Shown piece after piece: positions 1 to 6,834 of a DNA stretch of 15,113 bases (position 1 is the first letter of the stretch; every line of letters begins with the position of its first letter). This DNA is from an uncultured Limnohabitans sp. (lineage in GTDB: Bacteria; Pseudomonadota; Gammaproteobacteria; Burkholderiales; Burkholderiaceae_C), in assembly GCA_937928195.1 (NCBI GenBank), contig CALEYZ010000206.1:1-15113 (forward strand), written 5' to 3'. A model generated the notes under the pieces. It saw only the letters and a list, made by a program, of their open reading frames with translations, did not search any database and had not been told where the DNA came from. The position numbers and the translations under genes were made by a program.

Positions 1-43
1 GGCAGCCGTGCATGGTGTCCAAAACGTGTGTGCTCAAACCCAT
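1..43 (-). CDS. uraH: 5-hydroxyisourate hydrolase, N-terminal fragment cut by the window edge
   Basis: Reading the minus strand from an ATG at 43-41 gives MGLSTHVLDTMHGC before the window ends. The LSTHVLDT..G stretch is the N-terminal signature of the transthyretin-like 5-hydroxyisourate hydrolases, and its His is part of the active site in that family. The enzyme opens hydroxyisourate, the product of urate oxidation, to OHCU, which is the substrate of the UraD domain encoded at 1731. It starts 63 bp from the regulator start and is transcribed away from it, with a palindromic operator between them. Only 14 residues are visible, so the call rests on the signature plus the matching pathway context. 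A weak AGAAAGA upstream could serve as ribosome binding site. Confidence 0.82.
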   Translation of the reverse strand, partial: MGLSTHVLDTMHGC

Positions 44-73
44 GATGTGTCTTTCTAAAAAACTTGTCGACCG

Positions 74-89
74 AAAGTGTATACACTTT
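74..89. promoter_or_regulatory. Palindromic operator, likely bound by the GntR regulator
   Basis: AAAGTGTATACACTTT is a perfect 16-bp inverted repeat in the divergent uraH/regulator gap. Its core TGTATACA flanked by AAA/TTT recurs in a second palindrome at 4827-4848. GntR/FCD regulators usually bind short AT-centred palindromes of this kind next to their own gene. The TATACA in its centre could double as a -10 element, so binding would block transcription. The match to this particular regulator is an inference. Confidence 0.65.
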
Positions 90-106
90 TGTCTTTTGAA
101 GCTATC

Positions 107-781
107 ATGCCTCGCATGGAAACCTCATCGACCCACGCCATTGTCAGTGCATTGACCAAAGCCATTGTGGAGCATCGGCTGATGCCCGGCTCTAAATTGG
201 CCGAGCAAAAACTGGCCACCCACTTCGGGGTGTCCCGAACTTTGGTGCGTCAAGCTTTGTTCCAACTTTCACAAAATCGCCTGATTCGCATGGAGCCTGC
301 CCGTGGCGCTTTTGTGGCCGCGCCTTCTGCCGATGAGGCCAAGCAAGTGTTTGCGGTGCGCAGAATGCTGGAAATCCAGATGACGCGTGAGTTTGTGCGC
401 GACATCACCCCCGCCAAAATTCGCGCCCTCAAAGCCCATACCAAACAAGAAAAAGAAGCTGTGGCCCAAGAAGACGTGCATGGCCGCACCGAGTTGTTGG
501 GCGACTTTCATGTGCGCATTGCCGAACTCATGGGCAACCACGTGCTGGCCCAAATTTTGGGTGAACTCATTTCACGCTGTGCGCTCATCACCTTGATGTA
601 CCAATCTCGCAATGCGGCGCAACACTCCGCGCATGAGCATGAAGCCATCGTCGAGGCCATGGCCAAAAAAGATGGCGAGTTGGCCGCCAAGCTCATGGAA
701 GAGCACCTGATTTTTGTCGAAAACAGCCTCAGCTTCGACAAAAAGGTCCCCACCCACGACATTTCTTTGGCCCTGTCATGA
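107..781 (+). CDS. GntR-family (FCD subfamily) transcriptional regulator of purine catabolism
   Basis: A 224-residue regulator. Residues about 12-70 form the GntR winged helix-turn-helix (LMPGSKLAEQKLATHFGVSR, then the RGAFVA wing). Residues about 77-210 form an all-helical FCD ligand domain with the usual histidines (H135, H178, H200), which in this family often hold a metal and sense a small acid. The ATG at 107 is preferred over an in-frame GTG at 77, because the GTG lies inside the palindromic operator; ATG 116 is also possible. No strong Shine-Dalgarno sequence is visible. The stop overlaps the puuE start (ATGA at 778-781), so regulator and enzymes are co-transcribed. The likely ligand is a purine-breakdown intermediate such as allantoin or allantoate; this is inferred from neighbours only. 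Confidence 0.88.
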   Translation: MPRMETSSTHAIVSALTKAIVEHRLMPGSKLAEQKLATHFGVSRTLVRQALFQLSQNRLIRMEPARGAFVAAPSADEAKQVFAVRRMLEIQMTREFVRDITPAKIRALKAHTKQEKEAVAQEDVHGRTELLGDFHVRIAELMGNHVLAQILGELISRCALITLMYQSRNAAQHSAHEHEAIVEAMAKKDGELAAKLMEEHLIFVENSLSFDKKVPTHDISLALS

Positions 782-1734
782 CCTACCCCACTTACGACAC
801 CACTGCGTCCTACCCCCGTGATCTTCATGGCTACGGTCGCACGCCGCCCCATGCGCAATGGCCTGGCCAAGCGCGCATCGCTGTTCAGTTTGTTCTGAAC
901 TATGAAGAAGGCGGTGAAAACTCGGTGCTGCATGGCGACGCAGGTTCTGAACAATTTCTGTCTGAAATGTTCAACCCCGCCAGCTACCCCGAGCGCCACA
1001 TCAGCATGGAAGGCATTTACGAATACGGCTCGCGCGCTGGCGTCTGGCGCTTGTTGCGCGAATTTGAAAACCGCAAATTGCCGCTCACTGTGTTTGGTGT
1101 GGCCACGGCACTTCAAAAACACCCCGATGTGTTGGCCGCATTTCAAGAACTGGGCTATGACATTGCCTGCCATGGTCTGAAATGGATTCACTACCAAAAC
1201 ATTGACGAAGCCACAGAACGCGCGCACATGGCCGAGGCCATGGACATTCTGCAAAAGCTCAGCGGCGAGCGCCCCTTGGGTTGGTACACCGGTCGCGACA
1301 GCCCCCGCACAAGGCGCTTGGTGGCCGACTACGGCGGCTTTGAATACGACAGCGATTACTACGGCGATGACCTGCCCTTTTGGATGAAGGTTGAAAAAAG
1401 TGACGGCCAGCTTGCACCGCAGTTGATCGTGCCCTACACCCTGGATTGCAACGACATGCGCTTTGCCTTGCCGCAAGGCTATTCGCACGCAGACCCATTC
1501 TTTCAATACATGAAAGACACCTTTGACGCGCTGTACAAAGAAGGTGACCCACAAGGTTTGAACCGCCCCAAAATGATGAGCATTGGCATGCATTGCAGGT
1601 TGCTGGGCAGACCGGGGCGCATCACCGCTTTGCAACGCTTTTTGGACCACATCCAAGCCCACGACCATGTGTGGGTGTGCCGACGCCTGGACATTGCGCG
1701 TCATTGGAAAACCACTCACCCCTACACACCATGA
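778..1734 (+). CDS. puuE: Allantoinase of the polysaccharide-deacetylase fold (PuuE)
   Basis: A 318-residue cytoplasmic enzyme that hydrolyses allantoin to allantoate. It belongs to the PuuE family, which is unrelated to the metal-dependent amidohydrolase allantoinases. Family landmarks are NYEEGGE (41-47), ISMEGIYEYGSRAGVWR (75-91), the degenerate NodB-type segment DIACHGLKWIHYQ (128-140), GWYTGRDSP (168-176) and MHCRLLGRPGR (271-281). The length is typical of the family. Its ATG overlaps the regulator stop and its own stop TGA overlaps the next ATG (1731-1734). No Shine-Dalgarno sequence is obvious, so translation probably depends on coupling. It supplies allantoate to the amidohydrolase half of the next protein. 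Confidence 0.94.
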   Translation: MTYPTYDTTASYPRDLHGYGRTPPHAQWPGQARIAVQFVLNYEEGGENSVLHGDAGSEQFLSEMFNPASYPERHISMEGIYEYGSRAGVWRLLREFENRKLPLTVFGVATALQKHPDVLAAFQELGYDIACHGLKWIHYQNIDEATERAHMAEAMDILQKLSGERPLGWYTGRDSPRTRRLVADYGGFEYDSDYYGDDLPFWMKVEKSDGQLAPQLIVPYTLDCNDMRFALPQGYSHADPFFQYMKDTFDALYKEGDPQGLNRPKMMSIGMHCRLLGRPGRITALQRFLDHIQAHDHVWVCRRLDIARHWKTTHPYTP

Positions 1735-3494
1735 CCCTTCGTTTAGACCAACTCAACACAGCGTCCCCTGCGGAGGCCTTACAGCTGCTCGACGGTTTGT
1801 ACGAGCACTCCCCCTGGATTGCGGAAGGCGCACTCAAACTGCGGCCGTTTGCATCTTGGGCCCATTTGAAACACTGCATGGCGCAAGTGCTCAACGATGC
1901 GGGACGCGACGCTCAACTGGGTCTGATACGTGCTCACCCTGAGTTGGCCGGCAAAGCCATGGTGCGCAAAGAATTAACCGCTGAGTCCACCAACGAGCAA
2001 ACCAAAGCTGGCTTGACCGATTGCACTGCAGAAGAGTTTGAAAAAATCCACACACTGAATGCAGCCTACAACCAAAAGTTTGGCTGGCCCTTCATTCTGG
2101 CAGTTCGTGGTCCTCGCGGCGTCGGCTTGACCAAACACCAAATCATGGCGACGTTCGAACGTCGCCTTCAAGGCCATCCCGACTTTGAATTGGCCGAATG
2201 TTTGCGCAACATTCACCGCATCGTTGAAATTCGATTGAACGACAAAACAGCTTGCCATCCCACACAAGGCGATGAAGTATGGGACTGGCATGAAGACTTG
2301 GCGCAGCACAGCGATCCAGGGTTCAAAGAGAATGGTCAGCTCACCGTCACCTACCTCACCGCCGCCCATTTGGCGTGCAGCGTCAGCATTCAAAACACCA
2401 TGAAGTCTGCGGGCTTTGACGAGGTGCATGTCGACGCTGTAGGCAATGTGGTGGGCCGCTACCACCCCGCCACGCCAGGTTCCAAGTACTTGATCACGGG
2501 CAGCCATTACGACACGGTGCGCAATGGCGGCAAATACGATGGCCGATTGGGCATCTATGTGCCCATTGCGTGCGTGAAAAAATTGGCATCTCAACACCAG
2601 CGCTTGCCTTATGGCATTGAAGTGGTGGCGTTTGCTGAAGAAGAAGGCCAGCGCTACAAAGCCACCTTCTTAGGCTCTGGCGCTTTGGTGGGCCAATTCA
2701 ATCCTGTGTGGCTGGACCAAGTTGATGCTGATGGTGTGTCTATGCGCGAGGCCATGAAAGTGGCAGGACTGAATGAACAAGACATTCCCAAAATTCAACG
2801 CAATCCAGCCGACTACTTGGGCTTCATAGAAGTTCACATTGAACAAGGCCCAGTCCTGAATGAATTGAACTTACCCTTGGGCGTTGTGAGCTCCATCAAT
2901 GGCAGCGTGCGTTATTTGTGCGAGATGATCGGCACCGCCAGCCATGCGGGCACCACGCCCATGGACCGACGTCGAGATGCCGCCAGCGCCGTGGCCGAGT
3001 TGGCCTTGTTCATGGAAAAACGTGCAGCAGCAGACGGTGACTCTGTGGCCACCATCGGGCAACTGCAAGTGCCCAATGGTTCCATCAATGTGGTGCCGGG
3101 TCGTTGCTTGTTTTCATTGGACATGCGAGCACCGACAGATCCGCAGCGCGACGCCCTGGAGCGTGATGTCATGCAGGCCTTGGATGAAATTTGCGAACGC
3201 CGCGGTTTGGTCTGCAAACGCGAAGCCACTTTGCGAGCGCCCGCAGCACCCAGCGCACCGGCATGGCAACAACGCTGGGAACGTGCTCTGAAAGATTTGG
3301 GCGTGCCTTTGTATGTGATGCCCAGTGGTGCAGGCCACGACGCCATGAAGTTGCACGAAGTCATGCCACAGGCCATGCTGTTTGTGCGCGGCGAAAACAG
3401 CGGCATCAGCCACAACCCTTTGGAATCCACCACCAGTGATGACATGCAATTGTGCGTTGATGCGTTTGCAAATGTCTTGAATCAACTCGCCTAA
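1731..3494 (+). CDS. Fused OHCU decarboxylase (UraD) and allantoate amidohydrolase
   Basis: A 587-residue two-domain protein. Residues about 5-172 are an OHCU decarboxylase with HPELAGK (catalytic-type H69), the TNEQ segment (E89) and FGWPFILAVRG. This half makes (S)-allantoin. Residues about 185-587 are an M20 hydantoinase/carbamoylase-type hydrolase, most likely allantoate amidohydrolase, with every usual metal or catalytic element: GSHYDT (H259), KYDGRLG (D270), FAEEEGQR (303-308), HIEQGP (H369) and ISHNP (H561). The ATG at 1731 is chosen because it overlaps the puuE stop and begins just before the UraD fold. The open frame continues 46 codons upstream, but only inside puuE. The two activities are not consecutive: PuuE acts between them. 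An alternative for the second half is another carbamoyl amidohydrolase. Confidence 0.9.
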   Translation: MTLRLDQLNTASPAEALQLLDGLYEHSPWIAEGALKLRPFASWAHLKHCMAQVLNDAGRDAQLGLIRAHPELAGKAMVRKELTAESTNEQTKAGLTDCTAEEFEKIHTLNAAYNQKFGWPFILAVRGPRGVGLTKHQIMATFERRLQGHPDFELAECLRNIHRIVEIRLNDKTACHPTQGDEVWDWHEDLAQHSDPGFKENGQLTVTYLTAAHLACSVSIQNTMKSAGFDEVHVDAVGNVVGRYHPATPGSKYLITGSHYDTVRNGGKYDGRLGIYVPIACVKKLASQHQRLPYGIEVVAFAEEEGQRYKATFLGSGALVGQFNPVWLDQVDADGVSMREAMKVAGLNEQDIPKIQRNPADYLGFIEVHIEQGPVLNELNLPLGVVSSINGSVRYLCEMIGTASHAGTTPMDRRRDAASAVAELALFMEKRAAADGDSVATIGQLQVPNGSINVVPGRCLFSLDMRAPTDPQRDALERDVMQALDEICERRGLVCKREATLRAPAAPSAPAWQQRWERALKDLGVPLYVMPSGAGHDAMKLHEVMPQAMLFVRGENSGISHNPLESTTSDDMQLCVDAFANVLNQLA

Positions 3495-3507
3495 CTTTTT
3501 TAATCAC

Positions 3508-4782
3508 ATGACCGCTACTACGCAACACTACGCACAGCTCGACCAATGGATCGACGCGCACTTCGATGAACAAGTGAAATTTCTGCAAGCACTGGTTCAA
3601 GTCCCCACGGACACACCGCCGGGCAACAATGCGCCCCACGCAGTCAAAACCACTGAGTTGTTGAACAACTTGGGTTATGTGGCTGAACAATTTCCAGTGC
3701 CAGAAGCAGAAGTCAAAGCCTATGGCTTGACCTCGCTCACCAACCTGATCGTACGCAGGCCTTTTGGTGCGGGCGGCAAAACCATTGCACTGAATGCGCA
3801 CGGCGATGTGGTGCCACCCGGTGAAGGCTGGACACATGCCCCTTACGGTGCAGAAATTGAAAACGGTCACATGTACGGCAGAGCCACCGCCGTCAGCAAA
3901 TGTGATTTTTCGACCTTCACTTACGCCCTGCGCGCCGTGGAAGCCCTGCGTGACCAGCAGCAGCTCCCCCTCAAAGGCAATGTGGAATTGCACTTCACCT
4001 ACGACGAAGAATTTGGCGGCGAAAAAGGCCCTGGCTGGTTGTTGGAGAAAGGCTTTACCAAGCCGGACCTCATGATTGCAGCAGGCTTCAGCTACCAAGT
4101 GGTCACCGCTCACAACGGTTGCCTGCAAATGGAAGTGACGGTCCATGGCAAGATGGCTCACGCGGCCATTCCTGAGACTGGCGTCGATGCCTTGCAAGCC
4201 GCCGTGCACATCTTGAACCACCTGTACGCGCAAAACAAACGCTACCAACAAATCACGTCGCAAGTGGAAGGCATCAACCATCCCTACTTGAACGTCGGCC
4301 GCATTGAAGGCGGCACCAACACCAATGTCGTGCCTGGCACGGTCAGTTTCAAACTCGACCGTCGCATGATTCCTGAAGAAAACCCACAAGTGGTGGAAGC
4401 CAACATTCGCGACGTGATTGCACAAGCCGTCGCTGAATTCAACCAAGGTCGCGCGCCAGATGCACAGGTCAGCATTGACATCAAACGCATGCTGATGGCA
4501 CACGCCATGAAGCCCTTGGCAGGTAACGCGCCCTTGGTGAATGCCATTCAGCAGCACGGCGGTGAGATTTTTGGCGAACCCATCCCTGCCATGGGCACAC
4601 CGCTTTACACCGATGTGCGCTTGTACGTCGAAAAAGGCATTCCTGGCGTCATCTACGGTGCGGGCCCCAGAACAGTGCTGGAATCTCATGCAAAACGCGC
4701 TGATGAACGTTTGAATTTGGAAGATTTGCGCAAGGCCACCAAAGTGATCTCGCGCACCCTTTTGGACCTGCTGCAGAATTAA
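3508..4782 (+). CDS. M20-family ArgE/DapE-like hydrolase with an altered metal site
   Basis: A 424-residue cytoplasmic hydrolase of the acetylornithine deacetylase/succinyl-diaminopimelate desuccinylase group. Visible landmarks are NAHGDVVPPGEGW (H98, D100), TYDEEFGG (E167, E168), the dimerisation-domain segment VHGKMAHAA (212-220), and a C-terminal H394 in LESHAKRADE. The usual GRGAxDxKG, whose Asp bridges the two metals, reads GRATAVSKCDF (125-134), with V129 at the Asp position. The later ligand in the GEP-like segment reads GFSY (193-196). It may therefore use one metal or a different ligand set (D133 is nearby). It lies 13 bp after the UraD fusion with no clear ribosome site. The substrate is unknown; a late ureido compound from purine breakdown is plausible by context. 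YlmB-like N-formyl pyrimidine deformylase is an alternative. Confidence 0.85.
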   Translation: MTATTQHYAQLDQWIDAHFDEQVKFLQALVQVPTDTPPGNNAPHAVKTTELLNNLGYVAEQFPVPEAEVKAYGLTSLTNLIVRRPFGAGGKTIALNAHGDVVPPGEGWTHAPYGAEIENGHMYGRATAVSKCDFSTFTYALRAVEALRDQQQLPLKGNVELHFTYDEEFGGEKGPGWLLEKGFTKPDLMIAAGFSYQVVTAHNGCLQMEVTVHGKMAHAAIPETGVDALQAAVHILNHLYAQNKRYQQITSQVEGINHPYLNVGRIEGGTNTNVVPGTVSFKLDRRMIPEENPQVVEANIRDVIAQAVAEFNQGRAPDAQVSIDIKRMLMAHAMKPLAGNAPLVNAIQQHGGEIFGEPIPAMGTPLYTDVRLYVEKGIPGVIYGAGPRTVLESHAKRADERLNLEDLRKATKVISRTLLDLLQN

Positions 4783-4797
4783 GCCCCCATTTGGGGC
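4783..4797 (+). terminator. Short GC hairpin just after the M20 hydrolase stop
   Basis: GCCCC (4783-4787) pairs with GGGGC (4793-4797) around a five-base CATTT loop, starting at the base after the TAA stop. No run of T follows, so it would be a weak or Rho-assisted terminator, or a 3'-end stabiliser. It separates the enzyme operon from the transporter promoter region. Confidence 0.4.
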
Positions 4798-4812
4798 GTG
4801 GACGGCACAAGG

Positions 4813-4841
4813 TTGAGGCAGGCGAGGCCAAACTGTATACA
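4813..4841 (+). promoter_or_regulatory. Possible promoter of the ABC importer, overlapping the operator
   Basis: TTGAGG (4813-4818) and TATACA (4836-4841) are separated by 17 bp and each match the sigma-70 consensus at four of six positions. The -10 candidate sits in the middle of the palindrome, which would suit repression. A second -10-like hexamer, CATAAT at 4874-4879, has no good -35 partner. This is a weak motif call. Confidence 0.3.
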
Positions 4842-4848
4842 GTTTGGC
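4827..4848. promoter_or_regulatory. 22-bp perfect palindromic operator upstream of the ABC importer
   Basis: Every base pairs symmetrically around the 4837/4838 centre; the inner 16 bp read AAACTGTATACAGTTT. Compared with the site at 74-89, the two differ only by a G/C swap at the symmetric positions flanking TGTATACA. It lies 88 bp before the importer start. It is best read as a second binding site for the GntR regulator encoded at 107, placing enzymes and importer in one regulon. Confidence 0.68.
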
Positions 4849-4935
4849 ACACAAACACCCTCCTCGACCCCTTCATAATGGCATCGATTTTGCTAGTCAT
4901 TTTGCAATCTTTTGTCATTCCCAATTGGAGCCTCC

Positions 4936-5970
4936 ATGAAAAAACGTTTCCTGCTTAAAACCACTGCAGCCTTGCTGGCTGCTTGCACGTTGGGCTTGGC
5001 CCAAGCACAAACAACCCCCATCAAATTTCAATTGGACTGGCGCTTTGAAGGGCCTGCAGCGTTCTTCTTAACACCTGTGGCCAAAGGCTATTTCAAAGAA
5101 GCCAAGCTCGATGTCACAGTCGACGCGGGCAATGGCTCTGGTGGTGCTGTCACACGCGTGGCATCTGGCAGCTATGACATTGGCTTTGCGGACTTGGCAG
5201 CGTTGATGGAATTCCACGCCAACAACCCAGACGTTCCCAACAAGCCAGTGGCCATCATGATGGTCTACAACAACACCCCCGCATCGGTGATGGCGTTGAA
5301 AAAATCAGGCATCAAAACCCCCGCTGATTTGGCAGGTAAAAAATTGGGGGCCCCCGTCTTTGATGCAGGTCGCCGCGCTTTCCCCATCTTCCAAAAAGCC
5401 AACAACATTGGCAACGTGGCCTGGACCGCCATGGACCCTCCTTTGCGCGAAACCATGCTGGTGCGTGGTGACGTTGATGCCATCACTGGCTTCACCTTCA
5501 CATCGCTCTTGAACATCGAAGCGCGTGGCGTCAAAGCAGCCGATGTGGTGGTGATGCAATACCCCGACTTTGGTGTGAAGCTGTACGGCAATGTGATCAT
5601 TGCATCACCCAAGATCATCAAAGAGAATCCTGCTGCTGTGAAAGCATTTTTGGCGGCCTTCACCAAAGGCGCCAAGGACGTGATTGCCAACCCCGCCGCG
5701 GCCATTGCCGATGTGAAAGCACGTGACGGCATCATCAATGTTGAATTGGAAACACGCCGTTTGCAATTGGCCATCGATACTGTGATCAACAGCCCCTCTG
5801 CACGCGAAGAGGGTTTTGGCCAAGTCAAAGGTCCCCGTTTGGCCTTGATGGCATCGCAAGTGTCGGATGCCTTCAACACCAAGACCCGCATCAAAGCAGA
5901 AGACATCTGGAATGGTTCGTTCTTGCCCAGCACCAAAGAACTCGACATCTTGCCTAAACCCAAGAAGTAA
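4936..5970 (+). CDS. Periplasmic substrate-binding protein, NMT1/THI5-like (NitT/TauT-type ABC importer)
   Basis: A 344-residue secreted protein. The ATG at 4936 has GGAG five bases upstream, which decides against the in-frame TTG at 4912. Residues 1-24 are a signal peptide (MKKR start, hydrophobic core, AQA before the cut). LLAAC (13-17) also resembles a lipobox, so a lipoprotein cannot be excluded. The mature part starts with the NMT1/THI5 pattern FQLDWRFEGPAAFF (31-44), GYFKEAKLDV (51-60) and a GNGSGG ligand loop (65-70), followed by SYDIGFAD (79-86). Relatives bind pyrimidines, nitrate-like anions, sulfonates or heterocycles. Next to purine-catabolic enzymes and a shared operator, a purine derivative such as urate or allantoin is the leading guess. 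Confidence 0.88.
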   Translation: MKKRFLLKTTAALLAACTLGLAQAQTTPIKFQLDWRFEGPAAFFLTPVAKGYFKEAKLDVTVDAGNGSGGAVTRVASGSYDIGFADLAALMEFHANNPDVPNKPVAIMMVYNNTPASVMALKKSGIKTPADLAGKKLGAPVFDAGRRAFPIFQKANNIGNVAWTAMDPPLRETMLVRGDVDAITGFTFTSLLNIEARGVKAADVVVMQYPDFGVKLYGNVIIASPKIIKENPAAVKAFLAAFTKGAKDVIANPAAAIADVKARDGIINVELETRRLQLAIDTVINSPSAREEGFGQVKGPRLALMASQVSDAFNTKTRIKAEDIWNGSFLPSTKELDILPKPKK

Positions 5971-5991
5971 TTTCTGATTTCCTGATTGAAC

Positions 5992-6007
5992 AAGGCGGCC
6001 TGTTTTG
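5992..6007 (+). promoter_or_regulatory. Ribosome binding site that supports a TTG start
   Basis: AAGGCGG (5992-5998) lies six bases before TTG at 6005. An in-frame TGA at 5987 rules out anything upstream. The next in-frame ATG would fall after the Walker A motif, so the ATPase must begin at TTG or a similar non-ATG codon. Confidence 0.55.
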
Positions 6008-6823
6008 AGCACTCCCAATTTCGTTGAATTTCAAAATGTTTGGTTGGCCTACAACGATGAGTTGTTGGCACAAAACCACTTTGCGGTTGAAGACATCAAC
6101 CTGCAAGTCAAACAAGGCGAGTTCATTGCCATTGTGGGTCCTTCAGGCTGCGGCAAGTCCACCTTCATGAAGCTCACCACGGGTTTGAAAAAACCCAGCA
6201 AAGGGCAAATTTTGGTGGACGGCCAACCCGTCACGGGGCCTCTGAAAATCAGCGGCATGGCCTTCCAAGCGCCGTCTTTGTTGCCTTGGCGTACCACGCT
6301 CGACAATGTCTTGTTGCCATTGGAAATTGTGGAGCCCTATCGCTCGCAATTCAAACAACGCAAACCAGAGTTTGTCGAACGTGCGCGCAAGCTGCTCCAA
6401 ACAGTTGGCTTGGCAGGCTATGAAGACAAGTTCCCTTGGCAGCTTTCGGGTGGCATGCAGCAGCGTGCCAGCATTTGCCGCGCGCTGATTCATGAGCCCA
6501 AGATGTTGTTGCTAGACGAGCCCTTTGGCGCCTTGGATGCCTTCACACGCGAAGAGCTGTGGTGCATCTTGCGCGACCTTTGGACCGAGCAAAAATTCAA
6601 TGTCATTTTGGTCACACACGATTTGCGCGAGTCGGTCTTCTTGGCTGACACCGTTTACGTGATGAGCAAAAGCCCCGGTCGTTTTGTCGTCAAGCGTGAA
6701 ATCGACTTACCTCGCCCACGCGATCTAGAAGTGACTTACACCCCTGAATTCACCAGCATCGTCCATGACTTGCGCGGCCATATTGGCGCCATTCGCAAAG
6801 CCGGCGCGGTCATCAATCAATAA
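6005..6823 (+). CDS. ABC transporter ATP-binding protein, NitT/TauT type
   Basis: A 272-residue cytoplasmic ATPase that drives the importer. It has Walker A GPSGCGKS (45-52), the Q-loop in FQAPSLLPW (Q88), signature LSGGMQQR (147-154), Walker B MLLLDEP (167-173) and the switch His in VTHDLRES (H205). GALDAFTREELW follows Walker B, as in the SsuB/TauB group. Translation begins at TTG. The gene lies 34 bp after the binding protein and 11 bp before the permease, in one transcription unit. The family does not reveal the substrate. Confidence 0.93.
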   Translation: MSTPNFVEFQNVWLAYNDELLAQNHFAVEDINLQVKQGEFIAIVGPSGCGKSTFMKLTTGLKKPSKGQILVDGQPVTGPLKISGMAFQAPSLLPWRTTLDNVLLPLEIVEPYRSQFKQRKPEFVERARKLLQTVGLAGYEDKFPWQLSGGMQQRASICRALIHEPKMLLLDEPFGALDAFTREELWCILRDLWTEQKFNVILVTHDLRESVFLADTVYVMSKSPGRFVVKREIDLPRPRDLEVTYTPEFTSIVHDLRGHIGAIRKAGAVINQ

Positions 6824-6834
6824 GCAGGTGCGTT

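Noticed and set aside
77..106. GTG start adding ten residues to the GntR regulator
   Set aside because: The codon lies inside the palindromic operator and the extra residues are not part of the GntR fold.
508..1719. Long open frame of 403 codons on the minus strand opposite the regulator and puuE
   Set aside because: It lies antisense to two well-supported genes, its product has no recognisable motif, and its composition fits an antisense shadow of coding sequence.
1593..1730. 46-codon upstream extension of the UraD fusion
   Set aside because: It overlaps the end of puuE in another frame, while the ATG at 1731 overlaps the puuE stop and precedes the UraD fold directly.
3406..4854. Open frame of 482 codons on the minus strand opposite the M20 hydrolase
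   Set aside because: It is a mirror of a gene with clear M20 motifs and shows no domain or start signal of its own; it would also run through the operator region.
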